A stretch of DNA of 9,934 bases from CAMAVK01 sp964362485 (GTDB lineage Archaea; Nanobdellota; Nanobdellia; Woesearchaeales; GW2011-AR9). The notes under the pieces are model-generated. The model saw nothing but the letters and a program-made list of their open reading frames with translations, made no database searches and had not been told where the DNA came from. Below are positions 1 to 5,082 of the stretch, in pieces. A program made the position numbers and the translations under genes. The DNA is taken from contig CAYIEX010000067.1 of the NCBI GenBank assembly GCA_964362485.1, forward strand, positions 1-9,934, written 5' to 3'. The stretch's first letter is position 1, and each line of letters opens with the position of its first letter.

Positions 1-179
1 ATATGTTCAGCAATGGCGAGGCTCATTTGAGTGTCATCCGTGTAGGAACCGGGCGCCAGAGATTTCCATTTTGGGTGTTGAGTGTACGTTGATGCGTTGT
101 TATTTTTTTGGACAAAGTGGGGGTCGGCGTATTCAAAGCCTGCGCCATAGGCATCTCCAATTGCTATTTCTATAATCAT
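1..179 (-). CDS. ADP-ribosylglycohydrolase family protein, N-terminal part (cut by left edge)
   Basis: Translating the minus strand from the ATG at 177-179 gives 59 residues before the window ends. It begins MIIEIAIGDAYGAGFEYAD and contains YTDDTQMSLAIAEH. The GDAxGxxFE start and the TDDTQM metal-ligand motif (residues 47-52) are hallmarks of the DraG/ADP-ribosylglycohydrolase family, which removes ADP-ribose from proteins or small molecules using two divalent metals. The family is usually about 250-350 residues, so most of the gene lies outside. A GGTGAT stretch (complement of 184-189) sits a few bases before the ATG as a ribosome binding site, and a TATA-like box lies at 211-220. The gene is divergent from the Lrp-like regulator at 272. 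The family call is firm. The substrate cannot be told from this fragment. Confidence 0.87.
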   Translation of the reverse strand, partial: MIIEIAIGDAYGAGFEYADPHFVQKNNNASTYTQHPKWKSLAPGSYTDDTQMSLAIAEH

Positions 180-210
180 TGACATCACCAATTGAGATCA
201 CGTTTTGAAG

Positions 211-220
211 AAATTTAAAG
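211..220 (-). promoter_or_regulatory. TATA-like box of the ADP-ribosylglycohydrolase gene
   Basis: Read on the minus strand this is CTTTAAATTT, 32-41 bases before the ATG at 179. It would place the transcript start near 190, leaving a short leader that contains GGTGAT. The region 180-271 is a divergent promoter. The plus-strand gene has TATA-like stretches at 234-246 (AGTTTAAGAATA) and 249-257 (AAAATATAC). Which one is used cannot be decided by eye. Confidence 0.5.
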
Positions 221-271
221 ATAAATAGCCATAAAGTTTAAGAATACTAAAATATACTAGTCTAATTAATA

Positions 272-1195
272 ATGAAAATAAAACTTTCCTCTCACCAGGC
301 CAAGATAGTAGATCTTCTGACCATTCGGCGTGAAATTAATTTTTCTAAGATTGCATCGTCTCTGCGGATTAGCCAGCCACTTTTAATGCATCATATCGCT
401 AGTTTAGAAAAACGCGGTGTAATTCAGCGTTTCAAAATTGTTCTTAATCAAAGTAAAAGTGAGCAGACTTATCTGACACTTTTGAGAGTACAAGGTTCAA
501 AAGAACAAGTTGTGCAGGATTTTAAGAAAAAAGGGGTTAGTTTCAAATGGATGTATCAAACGTTTGGTCAGTATGACTATATCGTTGCCAAGAAATTTGC
601 GAGCCCTGCTGAGTATCAAGATATGCTTTTGGAGTTATACCACCATAGTTCTGCTATTGAATCGCATCACACAATCATTGAAACGTCGGGTGCGATTTAT
701 AACACTCAGTTTAGTGGGGAGATTGCGCGTGAAGAAATGGAGTATTGTGATGTTGAGTTTCCTAATGATGATTTCAAACGTTTGTTACTTAGTGAGTTAA
801 AGAAGGATCCTTTAATTTCACAGTTGAAACTGGCAGAAAAAGTTGGGGTGTCCTATCCTACCTTGCGAATTCATCTTCGGGAATTATATGCTCAAAAAGT
901 GATCTTGGGCAAACGAATTCGTCTGAATTTTGATGTGTTGGGTTTGCAACAGTATTATCTCTTTTTATCTGTGAATCCCATTATGCTTACTCGCTTCAAG
1001 ACTCTTGCTTATACATTATCTGGTGCTATTCGTTTTAGTCATTGTATTGGTCAGTATAATGTTATGCTTGAGGTTATAGCATCCAGTCAGCAGGAGATGG
1101 AAGGGGTAATTAATAAGGTGAAAGAGAACTTAGCAGACAATCTTAAAGCACTACAGTTGCTGCATAAAACAAAGGAGATTAATATGGTTACTTGA
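272..1195 (+). CDS. Tandem (two-unit) Lrp/AsnC-like transcriptional regulator
   Basis: This 307-residue protein is built from two copies of an Lrp/AsnC-like unit. Unit 1 has a winged helix-turn-helix (about residues 8-52, with INFSKIASSLRISQPLLMHHI) followed by a RAM-like alpha/beta effector domain (about 65-145). Unit 2 has a second helix-turn-helix (about 167-212, with SQLKLAEKVGVSYPTLRIHL) and a second RAM-like domain (about 222-303). The halves can be aligned: FGQYDYIVAKKFAS at 98-111 matches IGQYNVMLEVIASS at 259-272. Ordinary Lrp proteins are about 150 residues with one unit and dimerise, so this is a covalent pseudo-dimer. It probably binds DNA and responds to a small ligand, but neither target nor ligand is visible. 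It lies divergent from the ADP-ribosylglycohydrolase gene and could control the shared promoter. ATG 272 gives a transcript with almost no leader. Confidence 0.8.
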   Translation: MKIKLSSHQAKIVDLLTIRREINFSKIASSLRISQPLLMHHIASLEKRGVIQRFKIVLNQSKSEQTYLTLLRVQGSKEQVVQDFKKKGVSFKWMYQTFGQYDYIVAKKFASPAEYQDMLLELYHHSSAIESHHTIIETSGAIYNTQFSGEIAREEMEYCDVEFPNDDFKRLLLSELKKDPLISQLKLAEKVGVSYPTLRIHLRELYAQKVILGKRIRLNFDVLGLQQYYLFLSVNPIMLTRFKTLAYTLSGAIRFSHCIGQYNVMLEVIASSQQEMEGVINKVKENLADNLKALQLLHKTKEINMVT

Positions 1196-1226
1196 TTTGG
1201 ACTATTCAGTTAAAAAATGTCCAAAT

Positions 1227-1236
1227 ATTTATATTA
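1227..1236 (+). promoter_or_regulatory. TATA-like box for the deaminase gene
   Basis: ATTTATATTA lies 22-31 bases before ATG 1258. That is the spacing expected if transcription starts at or next to the start codon (leaderless mRNA). It favours ATG 1258 over the TTG at 1252. Confidence 0.55.
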
Positions 1237-1257
1237 CATTGATAAAAATTATTGTTT

Positions 1258-1692
1258 ATGAATGATTATCAATGTATGGATCTGGCGATTCAAGAGGCAC
1301 AACAATGTCCACCTTCAAAGACCGCGTATAGCGTTGGTTGTGTCATAGTGCGTGAAGGAATGATTCTTAGTTCTGGGTATAGTAGAGAAGATGGTGCTAC
1401 GGTCCATGCTGAAGAGAGTGCTCTTGAAAAGCTAGCTGGCCATGCTCAAGGAGCTACTGTTTATTCTACGATGGAACCTTGCAGTAGGAGGGTTTCAAGA
1501 CCAAATCCCTGTGCTCAGTTGATAATTCAGTCTGGTGCGTCAAAAGTTGTCTATGGATGCGATGAGCCACCCCATTTTGTTGCTGATTGTAAAGGCGTAG
1601 AATTGCTGCGCGATGCTGGAATCGAAGTTGTTCATCTCCAGAGCTATACTGCTCGATGTCTAGCACTTAACGATCACATTACCTGCAAGTAG
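1258..1692 (+). CDS. RibD-like (pyrimidine) deaminase, stand-alone domain
   Basis: This 144-residue protein is a zinc-dependent deaminase of the cytidine deaminase-like fold. The motif HAE (H50 zinc ligand, E52 proton shuttle) and the pair C75 and C85 in EPCSRRVSRPNPC form the zinc site. The segments TAYSVGCVIV (22-31), GATVYSTMEPCS and the closing VVYGCDEPPHFV...GVELLRDAGIEV fit the deaminase half of RibD and the fungal Rib2-type enzymes. These deaminate the amino-pyrimidine intermediate of riboflavin synthesis. No reductase domain follows, and no other riboflavin gene is in the window, so the substrate is uncertain. A nucleotide or modified-base deaminase is the main alternative. I start at ATG 1258 rather than TTG 1252 because it fits the TATA spacing and gives a normal N-terminus. 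The next gene is 44 bases downstream and has its own TATA-like stretch. Confidence 0.8.
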   Translation: MNDYQCMDLAIQEAQQCPPSKTAYSVGCVIVREGMILSSGYSREDGATVHAEESALEKLAGHAQGATVYSTMEPCSRRVSRPNPCAQLIIQSGASKVVYGCDEPPHFVADCKGVELLRDAGIEVVHLQSYTARCLALNDHITCK

Positions 1693-1736
1693 TTTTCTCC
1701 ACAACATTTTTATTAGGTACGTTAATTTAGTTCTTT

Positions 1737-2651
1737 ATGCAATGTAGACATTGTAAAAATAAGGTAATTCATGAAAAGGATCATCTTTGTAAAGATCACT
1801 TTTTGAATTATTACGAGAAAAAAGCGGTTGACATTTTGTGTCGGATTAAATATCAAGATCAAAAGTTTATTGTGGGTGTATCCGGTGGTAAAGATAGTGC
1901 TGCAGTTGCTCACATTATGAGTAAACATTGTCCTTATGTTGAATTGTTGTATTTAGATTTAGGAATACCTGGTTATAGCGATAAGAGTAAGATCGCCTGC
2001 GAGGAACTTGCTCAGTCACTTGGTAAGAAGCTTCACGTTATTGACTTTGCTACTGAGCATGTGACAATTGCACAAGCAAAACGCCAAACTGAGTGTGGAA
2101 AATTAAATGGTGTGATTTGTGGAACCTGCGGACTTTCTAAGCGCTATTTTCTCAATAAATTTGCCTATGAGCATGGTTTTACCTATGTTGTTACTGGCCA
2201 TAATTTAGATGACGAATTGGCATTTGTGTTTATGAATTTACGGAACTCGGATATTCAAACACTGAGCCGCGGCGGCTCAGTGAGCAAGGCAGATCCTGAC
2301 CATAAGTTAGTTGCGAAAATAAAACCCCTTTATTATCTGACTGAGAAGGATAATCGGCTGTATTGTTTAGTCAATAAACTACCGATTCACAATGCTGAGT
2401 GTCCCTATAGTGCTAATAACGTGCAAAATAAATGGAAAGAACATTTGAGTGCACTTGAGCGTGATTTTGATCATTTTAAGTACAACACGTTAAAAACTGT
2501 TCGTAAATTAGTACGATCACTTGATCAGACAAAATTAAACGATGGAGTTGAAGTATCTAATTGTCCAAGCTGTGGGTATGCAACGGCAGGAACGCGACGT
2601 GAATGTCGGTTTTGTACGGTACAAAAAGGGTTGAAGAAAAATATAGTGTAA
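1737..2651 (+). CDS. ttuA: tRNA 2-thiouridine synthetase of the TtuA/Ncs6 type
   Basis: This 304-residue protein is a full-length match in layout to TtuA/Ncs6/NcsA enzymes, which adenylate and then thiolate a uridine in tRNA. The order is: an N-terminal zinc finger (C3, C6, C18, H21); the PP-loop ATP site GVSGGKDS (47-54); CGTC with C128 and C131, which together with C222 are the expected [4Fe-4S] ligands; GHNLDDE (154-160); and a C-terminal zinc finger (C276, C279, C290, C293). All key residues are present, so it should be active. Whether it modifies position 54 (TtuA) or the wobble position 34 (Ncs6) cannot be read from the sequence. The sulfur carrier is not in the window. ATG 1737 follows TTTTTATTAG (1707-1716) at leaderless spacing. 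The stop is five bases from the end of the convergent gene. Confidence 0.88.
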   Translation: MQCRHCKNKVIHEKDHLCKDHFLNYYEKKAVDILCRIKYQDQKFIVGVSGGKDSAAVAHIMSKHCPYVELLYLDLGIPGYSDKSKIACEELAQSLGKKLHVIDFATEHVTIAQAKRQTECGKLNGVICGTCGLSKRYFLNKFAYEHGFTYVVTGHNLDDELAFVFMNLRNSDIQTLSRGGSVSKADPDHKLVAKIKPLYYLTEKDNRLYCLVNKLPIHNAECPYSANNVQNKWKEHLSALERDFDHFKYNTLKTVRKLVRSLDQTKLNDGVEVSNCPSCGYATAGTRRECRFCTVQKGLKKNIV

Positions 2652-2656
2652 TTTCA

Positions 2657-3184
2657 CTAACCTTCTATTTGAACTAAATCATGGATTATTGTTTCTTGAC
2701 TCTCATAGAGAGATCGGGTTGTAGTGTTAGATTTACAATACACATTGCAAGTTGGTTCTTGGTGGGGGCTTACGGTGAGGCATCCGTTACTCCATGTAAT
2801 GGGATAGAGCCGGCAAATAGCAGGAATTGTTTCGGCGGGTATCACTTGCTGTGAGCTTAAGCGATATAATATGCATCCCTTGCCGCTGGGTTCATGGAAC
2901 ACACACATTTCATCTTCAACTTTACTTCGTTCATATCCTCCACCGGGATAATCTTGATCAAGAATGGGTTGACCTTCAAAACAACTTTCGAGAGTTCGTC
3001 CAAGTACTTTTTCAAGAAGTGGTCTATATTCAATCATCGTATGACGAGCCGTGTGATCTACGTCGCATCCATACGTACAGCACGCATCGCTACAAGAGCA
3101 GCCGTAACAGCCGCTCTCATCGAAGCCTTTTGTTCTATGTACTTGTTCATCAATGGAGGTGATTGGAAGTTTTGGAAGACTCAT
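2657..3184 (-). CDS. Cysteine-cluster protein, YkgJ/DUF3109-like (possible Zn or Fe-S binding)
   Basis: This 175-residue protein has 13 cysteines. A dense N-terminal cluster GCYGCSCSDACCTYGCDVD (25-43; C26, C29, C31, C35, C36, C40) is followed by C68, C94, C104, C124 in PAICRLYPI, C135, C146 and C150. The pattern C-x2-C...CC...GCDV with later GKGCILYRL and ICRLYPI resembles the YkgJ/DUF3109 type of presumed zinc- or iron-chelating proteins, whose biochemical role is not established. There is no signal peptide or membrane segment, so it should be cytoplasmic. The ATG at 3182-3184 lies about 25 bases from a TATA-like stretch at 3204-3214 on the same strand, consistent with a leaderless mRNA. 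It converges on the thiolase gene with a five-base gap, so the two transcripts probably overlap. Confidence 0.65.
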   Translation of the reverse strand: MSLPKLPITSIDEQVHRTKGFDESGCYGCSCSDACCTYGCDVDHTARHTMIEYRPLLEKVLGRTLESCFEGQPILDQDYPGGGYERSKVEDEMCVFHEPSGKGCILYRLSSQQVIPAETIPAICRLYPITWSNGCLTVSPHQEPTCNVYCKSNTTTRSLYESQETIIHDLVQIEG

Positions 3185-3203
3185 ATCATGTTTTGAAGAA
3201 TGG

Positions 3204-3214
3204 TTATTTAAAAG
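3204..3214 (-). promoter_or_regulatory. TATA-like box for the cysteine-cluster gene
   Basis: On the minus strand this reads CTTTTAAATAA, with its centre about 25 bases from the ATG at 3184. Transcription would then start at the start codon itself. Confidence 0.5.
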
Positions 3215-3250
3215 ATTATGGGAGAATTTTGGCTTCTAAAAACAAAAACC

Positions 3251-3260
3251 TTTATTAATA
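3251..3260 (+). promoter_or_regulatory. TATA-like box for tRNA-Gly
   Basis: TTTATTAATA lies 25-34 bases before the first tRNA base (3285). It is preceded by the A/C-rich AAAAACC, which could act as a BRE. The spacing is right for an archaeal tRNA promoter. Confidence 0.6.
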
Positions 3261-3284
3261 CACTATTTTTTTGGTAACTTATAC

Positions 3285-3380
3285 GCGGTAGTCGTATAGA
3301 GGCTAGTATGCGGCCTTGCCACAAGCGGATAAACGCTTTGTAAAGAGGCTGCGACCGGGGTTCGATTCCCCGCTACCGCA
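3285..3380 (+). tRNA. tRNA-Gly (GCC anticodon) with a 24-base intron at 37/38
   Basis: The arms fold as follows. The acceptor is GCGGTAG (3285-3291) with CTACCGC (3373-3379). The D arm is GTAT (3294-3297) with GTAT (3306-3309) around an eight-base loop. The anticodon stem is CGGCC (3311-3315) with GGCTG (3347-3351). The T stem is CGGGG (3356-3360) with CCCCG (3368-3372) around TTCGATT. The anticodon GCC is 3318-3320, the discriminator is A3380, and no CCA is encoded. The anticodon stem only closes if 3322-3345 is removed, leaving a 72-base mature tRNA. TTGC (3316-3319) can pair with GTAA (3340-3343), leaving CA|C and AG|A as three-base bulges, which is the bulge-helix-bulge recognised by the archaeal splicing endonuclease. 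The 3' end of this gene is repeated at 4282-4292. Confidence 0.92.
3322..3345 (+). other. Archaeal tRNA intron (position 37/38)
   Basis: This 24-base insertion lies between A37 (3321) and A38 (3346). It contains its own hairpin: AAGCG (3323-3327) pairs with CGCTT (3334-3338) around a six-base loop. The hairpin stacks on the four-base central helix formed with the anticodon loop. One extra T (3339) makes the bulge-helix-bulge slightly relaxed. The exact cut positions are inferred from the fold and from the standard cut between the second and third base of each bulge. Confidence 0.82.
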
Positions 3381-3410
3381 TCTTCCTTCTATTCCAAGTC
3401 CCTGCTGTTT
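3370..3410 (+). repeat. Direct repeat copy 1: tRNA-Gly 3' end plus flank (att-like)
   Basis: The last 11 bases of the tRNA gene (CCGCTACCGCA) and about 30 bases after it recur at 4282-4316. The match is 16 identical bases (CCGCTACCGCATCTTC), then five extra bases in this copy, then TATTCCAAGTCCC and a T-rich end. A tRNA 3' end with a partial second copy downstream is the usual footprint of site-specific integration. Confidence 0.7.
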
Positions 3411-3524
3411 CATTTATAAAGGACGAAGTGGCGCATCGACCTCTTATGTCAATGCGGCGGATTTCACAGGGATCTCTATCTTAATGAAAAAACTTATAAT
3501 ATATAGCTCCCAATAAGAATTAGA
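3381..3524. other. Gene-free stretch after the tRNA, with a GC-rich hairpin
   Basis: No convincing gene is seen. The stretch holds the att-like repeat, a TATA-like TTTATAAAG (3413-3421), and an imperfect inverted repeat. GGCGCATCGAC (3430-3440) can pair with GTCAATGCGGC (3448-3458) across a seven-base loop, with nine of eleven pairs good. Such GC-rich pairing is unusual against the AT-rich surroundings and could be a small RNA, a leader structure or a leftover of an older gene. The TATA-like box of the next gene is at 3495-3504. Confidence 0.4.
3495..3504 (+). promoter_or_regulatory. TATA-like box for the lipoprotein gene
   Basis: ATAATATATA lies 21-30 bases before ATG 3525, the spacing expected for a transcript without a leader. 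Confidence 0.5.
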
Positions 3525-4118
3525 ATGAAATGTATTATTTCAATATCGTTGATTTTAGTATCACTATTAATGTCTGCTTGTGTTAATGAACCTGTTGACC
3601 GTCAAGAGCAGCAACAAATGAATAGTCAACAATCTAATAATGTTCTTGAACTTGAAGACATAATTAATGATTTAGATTATTATAATGGTCAAAAAATTAC
3701 GCTTAAAGGATATGCTAAAAAGTCGACTGTCGATCATAGTCATGGTGGGATGTACTATGCCATTAGACTTTATCCTAACAAAAACCCTGAAAAAACAGGC
3801 GAAATTTGGCCCGGGGATGATGGAAATATTGGATTAGACGTTTATGCAAATGATGGAGGATTTCATTCAAAGTGCGATTATGTTGAGAACATATGCAGAA
3901 AAGGTGGATTTACTAAGTGTGATCTTCAAAATGGTCGTGAAGTTGCTTGCAGTATAGATCATCGTGATTGTATGCAGAAGTATGAGGGATGTGGCCCTCT
4001 AAAAGATGGTGCGGAATATATTGTAAGGGGAACCTTGCAGAAAAATAGTGATATTGAAGAACGTGTTCGTTTTCCAACAGATTTTGGATTAATCATTGAT
4101 TCATTTGAGGCAAATTGA
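3525..4118 (+). CDS. Putative lipoprotein with OB-fold-like domain
   Basis: This 197-residue protein starts with a short signal peptide (KCIISISLILVSLLMSAC). C19 is the likely lipid-attached cysteine, although the -3 residue is a less usual methionine. A polar Q/N-rich linker (about 20-45) follows. The segment at about 45-70 (LEDIINDLDYYNGQKITLKGYAKK) and a final part with YIVRGTLQ have the shape of small OB-fold domains found in secreted proteins. Between them is an insert with six cysteines (about 117-156; CDYVENICRKGGFTKC and later), which may form disulfides or bind metal outside the cell. I cannot name a function. It lies alone between the two copies of the tRNA-end repeat, so it may be cargo of an integrated element, but no integrase accompanies it. 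Outer-membrane or cell-surface location is inferred from the lipobox only. Confidence 0.65.
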   Translation: MKCIISISLILVSLLMSACVNEPVDRQEQQQMNSQQSNNVLELEDIINDLDYYNGQKITLKGYAKKSTVDHSHGGMYYAIRLYPNKNPEKTGEIWPGDDGNIGLDVYANDGGFHSKCDYVENICRKGGFTKCDLQNGREVACSIDHRDCMQKYEGCGPLKDGAEYIVRGTLQKNSDIEERVRFPTDFGLIIDSFEAN

Positions 4119-4210
4119 TTTAGGGAATTAGCAAAGATCTTGCATTAACTGTCAGAGCGTAAAAATCATAGATTAGTTCTAAAAAAAATTTCCATGAAAC
4201 AGAAGAGCTT

Positions 4211-4278
4211 AAATATTTCTTTGCCCATTTGTCGTCTAAGAAGCACAGAATAAGAGGGGTCTGGAGTGGGAGCGCGGA
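4211..4278 (+). repeat. 68-base direct repeat, copy A (possible structured RNA)
   Basis: It aligns without gaps to 4824-4891 at an offset of 613. The core 4228-4251 is identical over 24 bases. In the 51-base core (4228-4278) the seven differences are all transitions. The outer arms 4217-4225 and 4263-4271 can pair, using several G-U pairs, with one T-T and one G-A mismatch. It lies after the lipoprotein gene and four bases before the tRNA-end fragment. Confidence 0.75.
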
Positions 4279-4281
4279 CAG

Positions 4282-4316
4282 CCGCTACCGCATCTTCTAT
4301 TCCAAGTCCCCCTGTT
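4282..4316 (+). repeat. Direct repeat copy 2: partial tRNA-Gly 3' end (att-like remnant)
   Basis: CCGCTACCGCA (4282-4292) equals the end of the tRNA gene, and the homology continues through TCTTC and TATTCCAAGTCCC into a T-rich run. The rest of the tRNA is absent: the bases before 4282 do not match the T loop. It is therefore a fragment and not a second tRNA gene. Confidence 0.72.
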
Positions 4317-4363
4317 TTTGTTTTCAGTTAAAAATTTAAATAAGATAATGCTTGGTATAAAAA

Positions 4364-4795
4364 ATGGGGGAATATATTCTTGTAGAGCCAGGCAGAGTAG
4401 TTCCTTCTCAGGACTTTCTCAAAGAAAAAACTATGGCTCATATTCTACAGTGCTATAAAAATCATCAGGAAAATGAATTACCACCTCCTCCGATGGTGCG
4501 TTTTGATCCTAACACACATCATTATGTCGCAATTGATGGGCACAATCTTCTCGCTATAGATGATCTCTTAAAGCATAAGACAAAAGTGTTTGTAGCGAAG
4601 AATGCAGATGATGGGTTGAAAGGATCATCTTTAGGAATTGAACAGAGAAATAAAGACCTTAAAGAAAAATTTGATCAATCCCTAATCGAAGCAGAGAGTC
4701 TTAAAACTAAAAACATAAAAACAATTCGTGACCTGAGATTAAAATATCCTTCTCTGATAAACGAGAGTGCTGCGCATAAACATTATAATTTGTAA
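4364..4795 (+). CDS. Small ParB/Srx-like domain protein
   Basis: This 143-residue protein is mostly one domain. It opens with ILVEPGRVVPSQDFLKEKTMAHILQCY (5-31), then PPPMVRFDPNTHHYVAIDGHNLLAIDDLLKHKTKVFVAKN (41-80). The sequence xVAIDGHNLLAI followed by a strand resembles the D/G-G-H-x-R-x-x-A box of ParB/sulfiredoxin-like domains, which bind or hydrolyse nucleotides. The usual arginine is not seen (N61, L62 there), so activity may differ. A charged helical tail (about 95-135) has no clear match. There is no partner ParA and no DNA-binding helix-turn-helix, so a role in chromosome partition is unlikely. ATG 4364 follows a TATA-like box at leaderless spacing. The gene lies between the two copies of the 68-base repeat, as cargo of a mobile or duplicated segment might. 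Confidence 0.55.
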   Translation: MGEYILVEPGRVVPSQDFLKEKTMAHILQCYKNHQENELPPPPMVRFDPNTHHYVAIDGHNLLAIDDLLKHKTKVFVAKNADDGLKGSSLGIEQRNKDLKEKFDQSLIEAESLKTKNIKTIRDLRLKYPSLINESAAHKHYNL

Positions 4796-4823
4796 GAGTT
4801 CTGTAATTGAAGTAGAAGAAATG

Positions 4824-4891
4824 AAATGTCCTCTCTCCGTTTTGTCGTCTAAGAAGCACAGAATGAAGGGGGTCTGGAGTGAGGGCATGGA
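4824..4891 (+). repeat. 68-base direct repeat, copy B (possible structured RNA)
   Basis: This is the partner of 4211-4278. Its outer arms CCTCTCTCC (4830-4838) and GGAGTGAGG (4876-4884) pair in eight of nine positions with a central T-T mismatch. Relative to copy A, C4830-G4884 becomes T-A and T4832-A4882 becomes C-G, and three other C-G pairs become T-G, so pairing is mostly kept while sequence changes. It begins 28 bases after the ParB-like gene stops. Confidence 0.75.
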
Positions 4892-5038
4892 TTATCGTTG
4901 GCTCTTAAAAATCGTCTGGCATCATCAATACCTACTAGATTGATAGCAAACAATTGTTTGGCAGCGTGCTGCGCATTTTGTCATTCACTTGGTTAAAATT
5001 ACCGCGAAAATTGACAAAACTGTATTTTTCCTAGAAAA

Positions 5039-5049
5039 CTATATAAATA
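5039..5049 (+). promoter_or_regulatory. TATA box of the relB/relE-like operon
   Basis: CTATATAAATA lies 34-44 bases before ATG 5083. A start about 25 bases downstream leaves a short leader containing GGTGAG (5071-5076), a ribosome binding site six bases before the ATG. Several palindromes lie 20-90 bases upstream (4947-5019) and are candidate sites for autoregulation, which is usual in toxin-antitoxin operons. Confidence 0.65.
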
Positions 5050-5082
5050 ATCTCCACTTAGTTAACATTAGGTGAGCTAATA

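Larger units (their letters stand above)
4119..4363. other. Intergenic region holding two repeats and a promoter
   Basis: This 245-base stretch has no gene I can support. It contains copy A of the 68-base repeat (4211-4278), the tRNA-Gly 3'-end fragment (from 4282), and a TATA-like AAAATTTAAATAAG (4331-4344), which is 20-33 bases before the next ATG. Confidence 0.6.
4796..5082. other. Intergenic region before the toxin-antitoxin pair
   Basis: No gene is supported in these 287 bases. It contains copy B of the 68-base repeat (4824-4891), a perfect palindrome CAAACAATTGTTTG (4947-4960) directly followed by GCAGC-GT-GCTGC (4961-4972), and an eight-base inverted repeat TTTTGTCA (4976-4983) with TGACAAAA (5012-5019). 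The TATA box and ribosome binding site of the antitoxin gene follow. Confidence 0.55.

Noticed and set aside
2827..3196. Plus-strand open frames opposite the cysteine-cluster gene
   Set aside because: They are antisense shadows. The minus-strand frame has the conserved cysteine pattern, a TATA box and a sensible start.
3316..3516. Open frame of 66 codons running through the tRNA
   Set aside because: It overlaps the tRNA-Gly gene and its intron and has no independent support.
4211..4280. Copy A of the 68-base repeat as an H/ACA guide RNA (ACA at 4278-4280)
   Set aside because: The ACA is not present at the matching place in copy B, and no upper stem with a kink-turn is visible.
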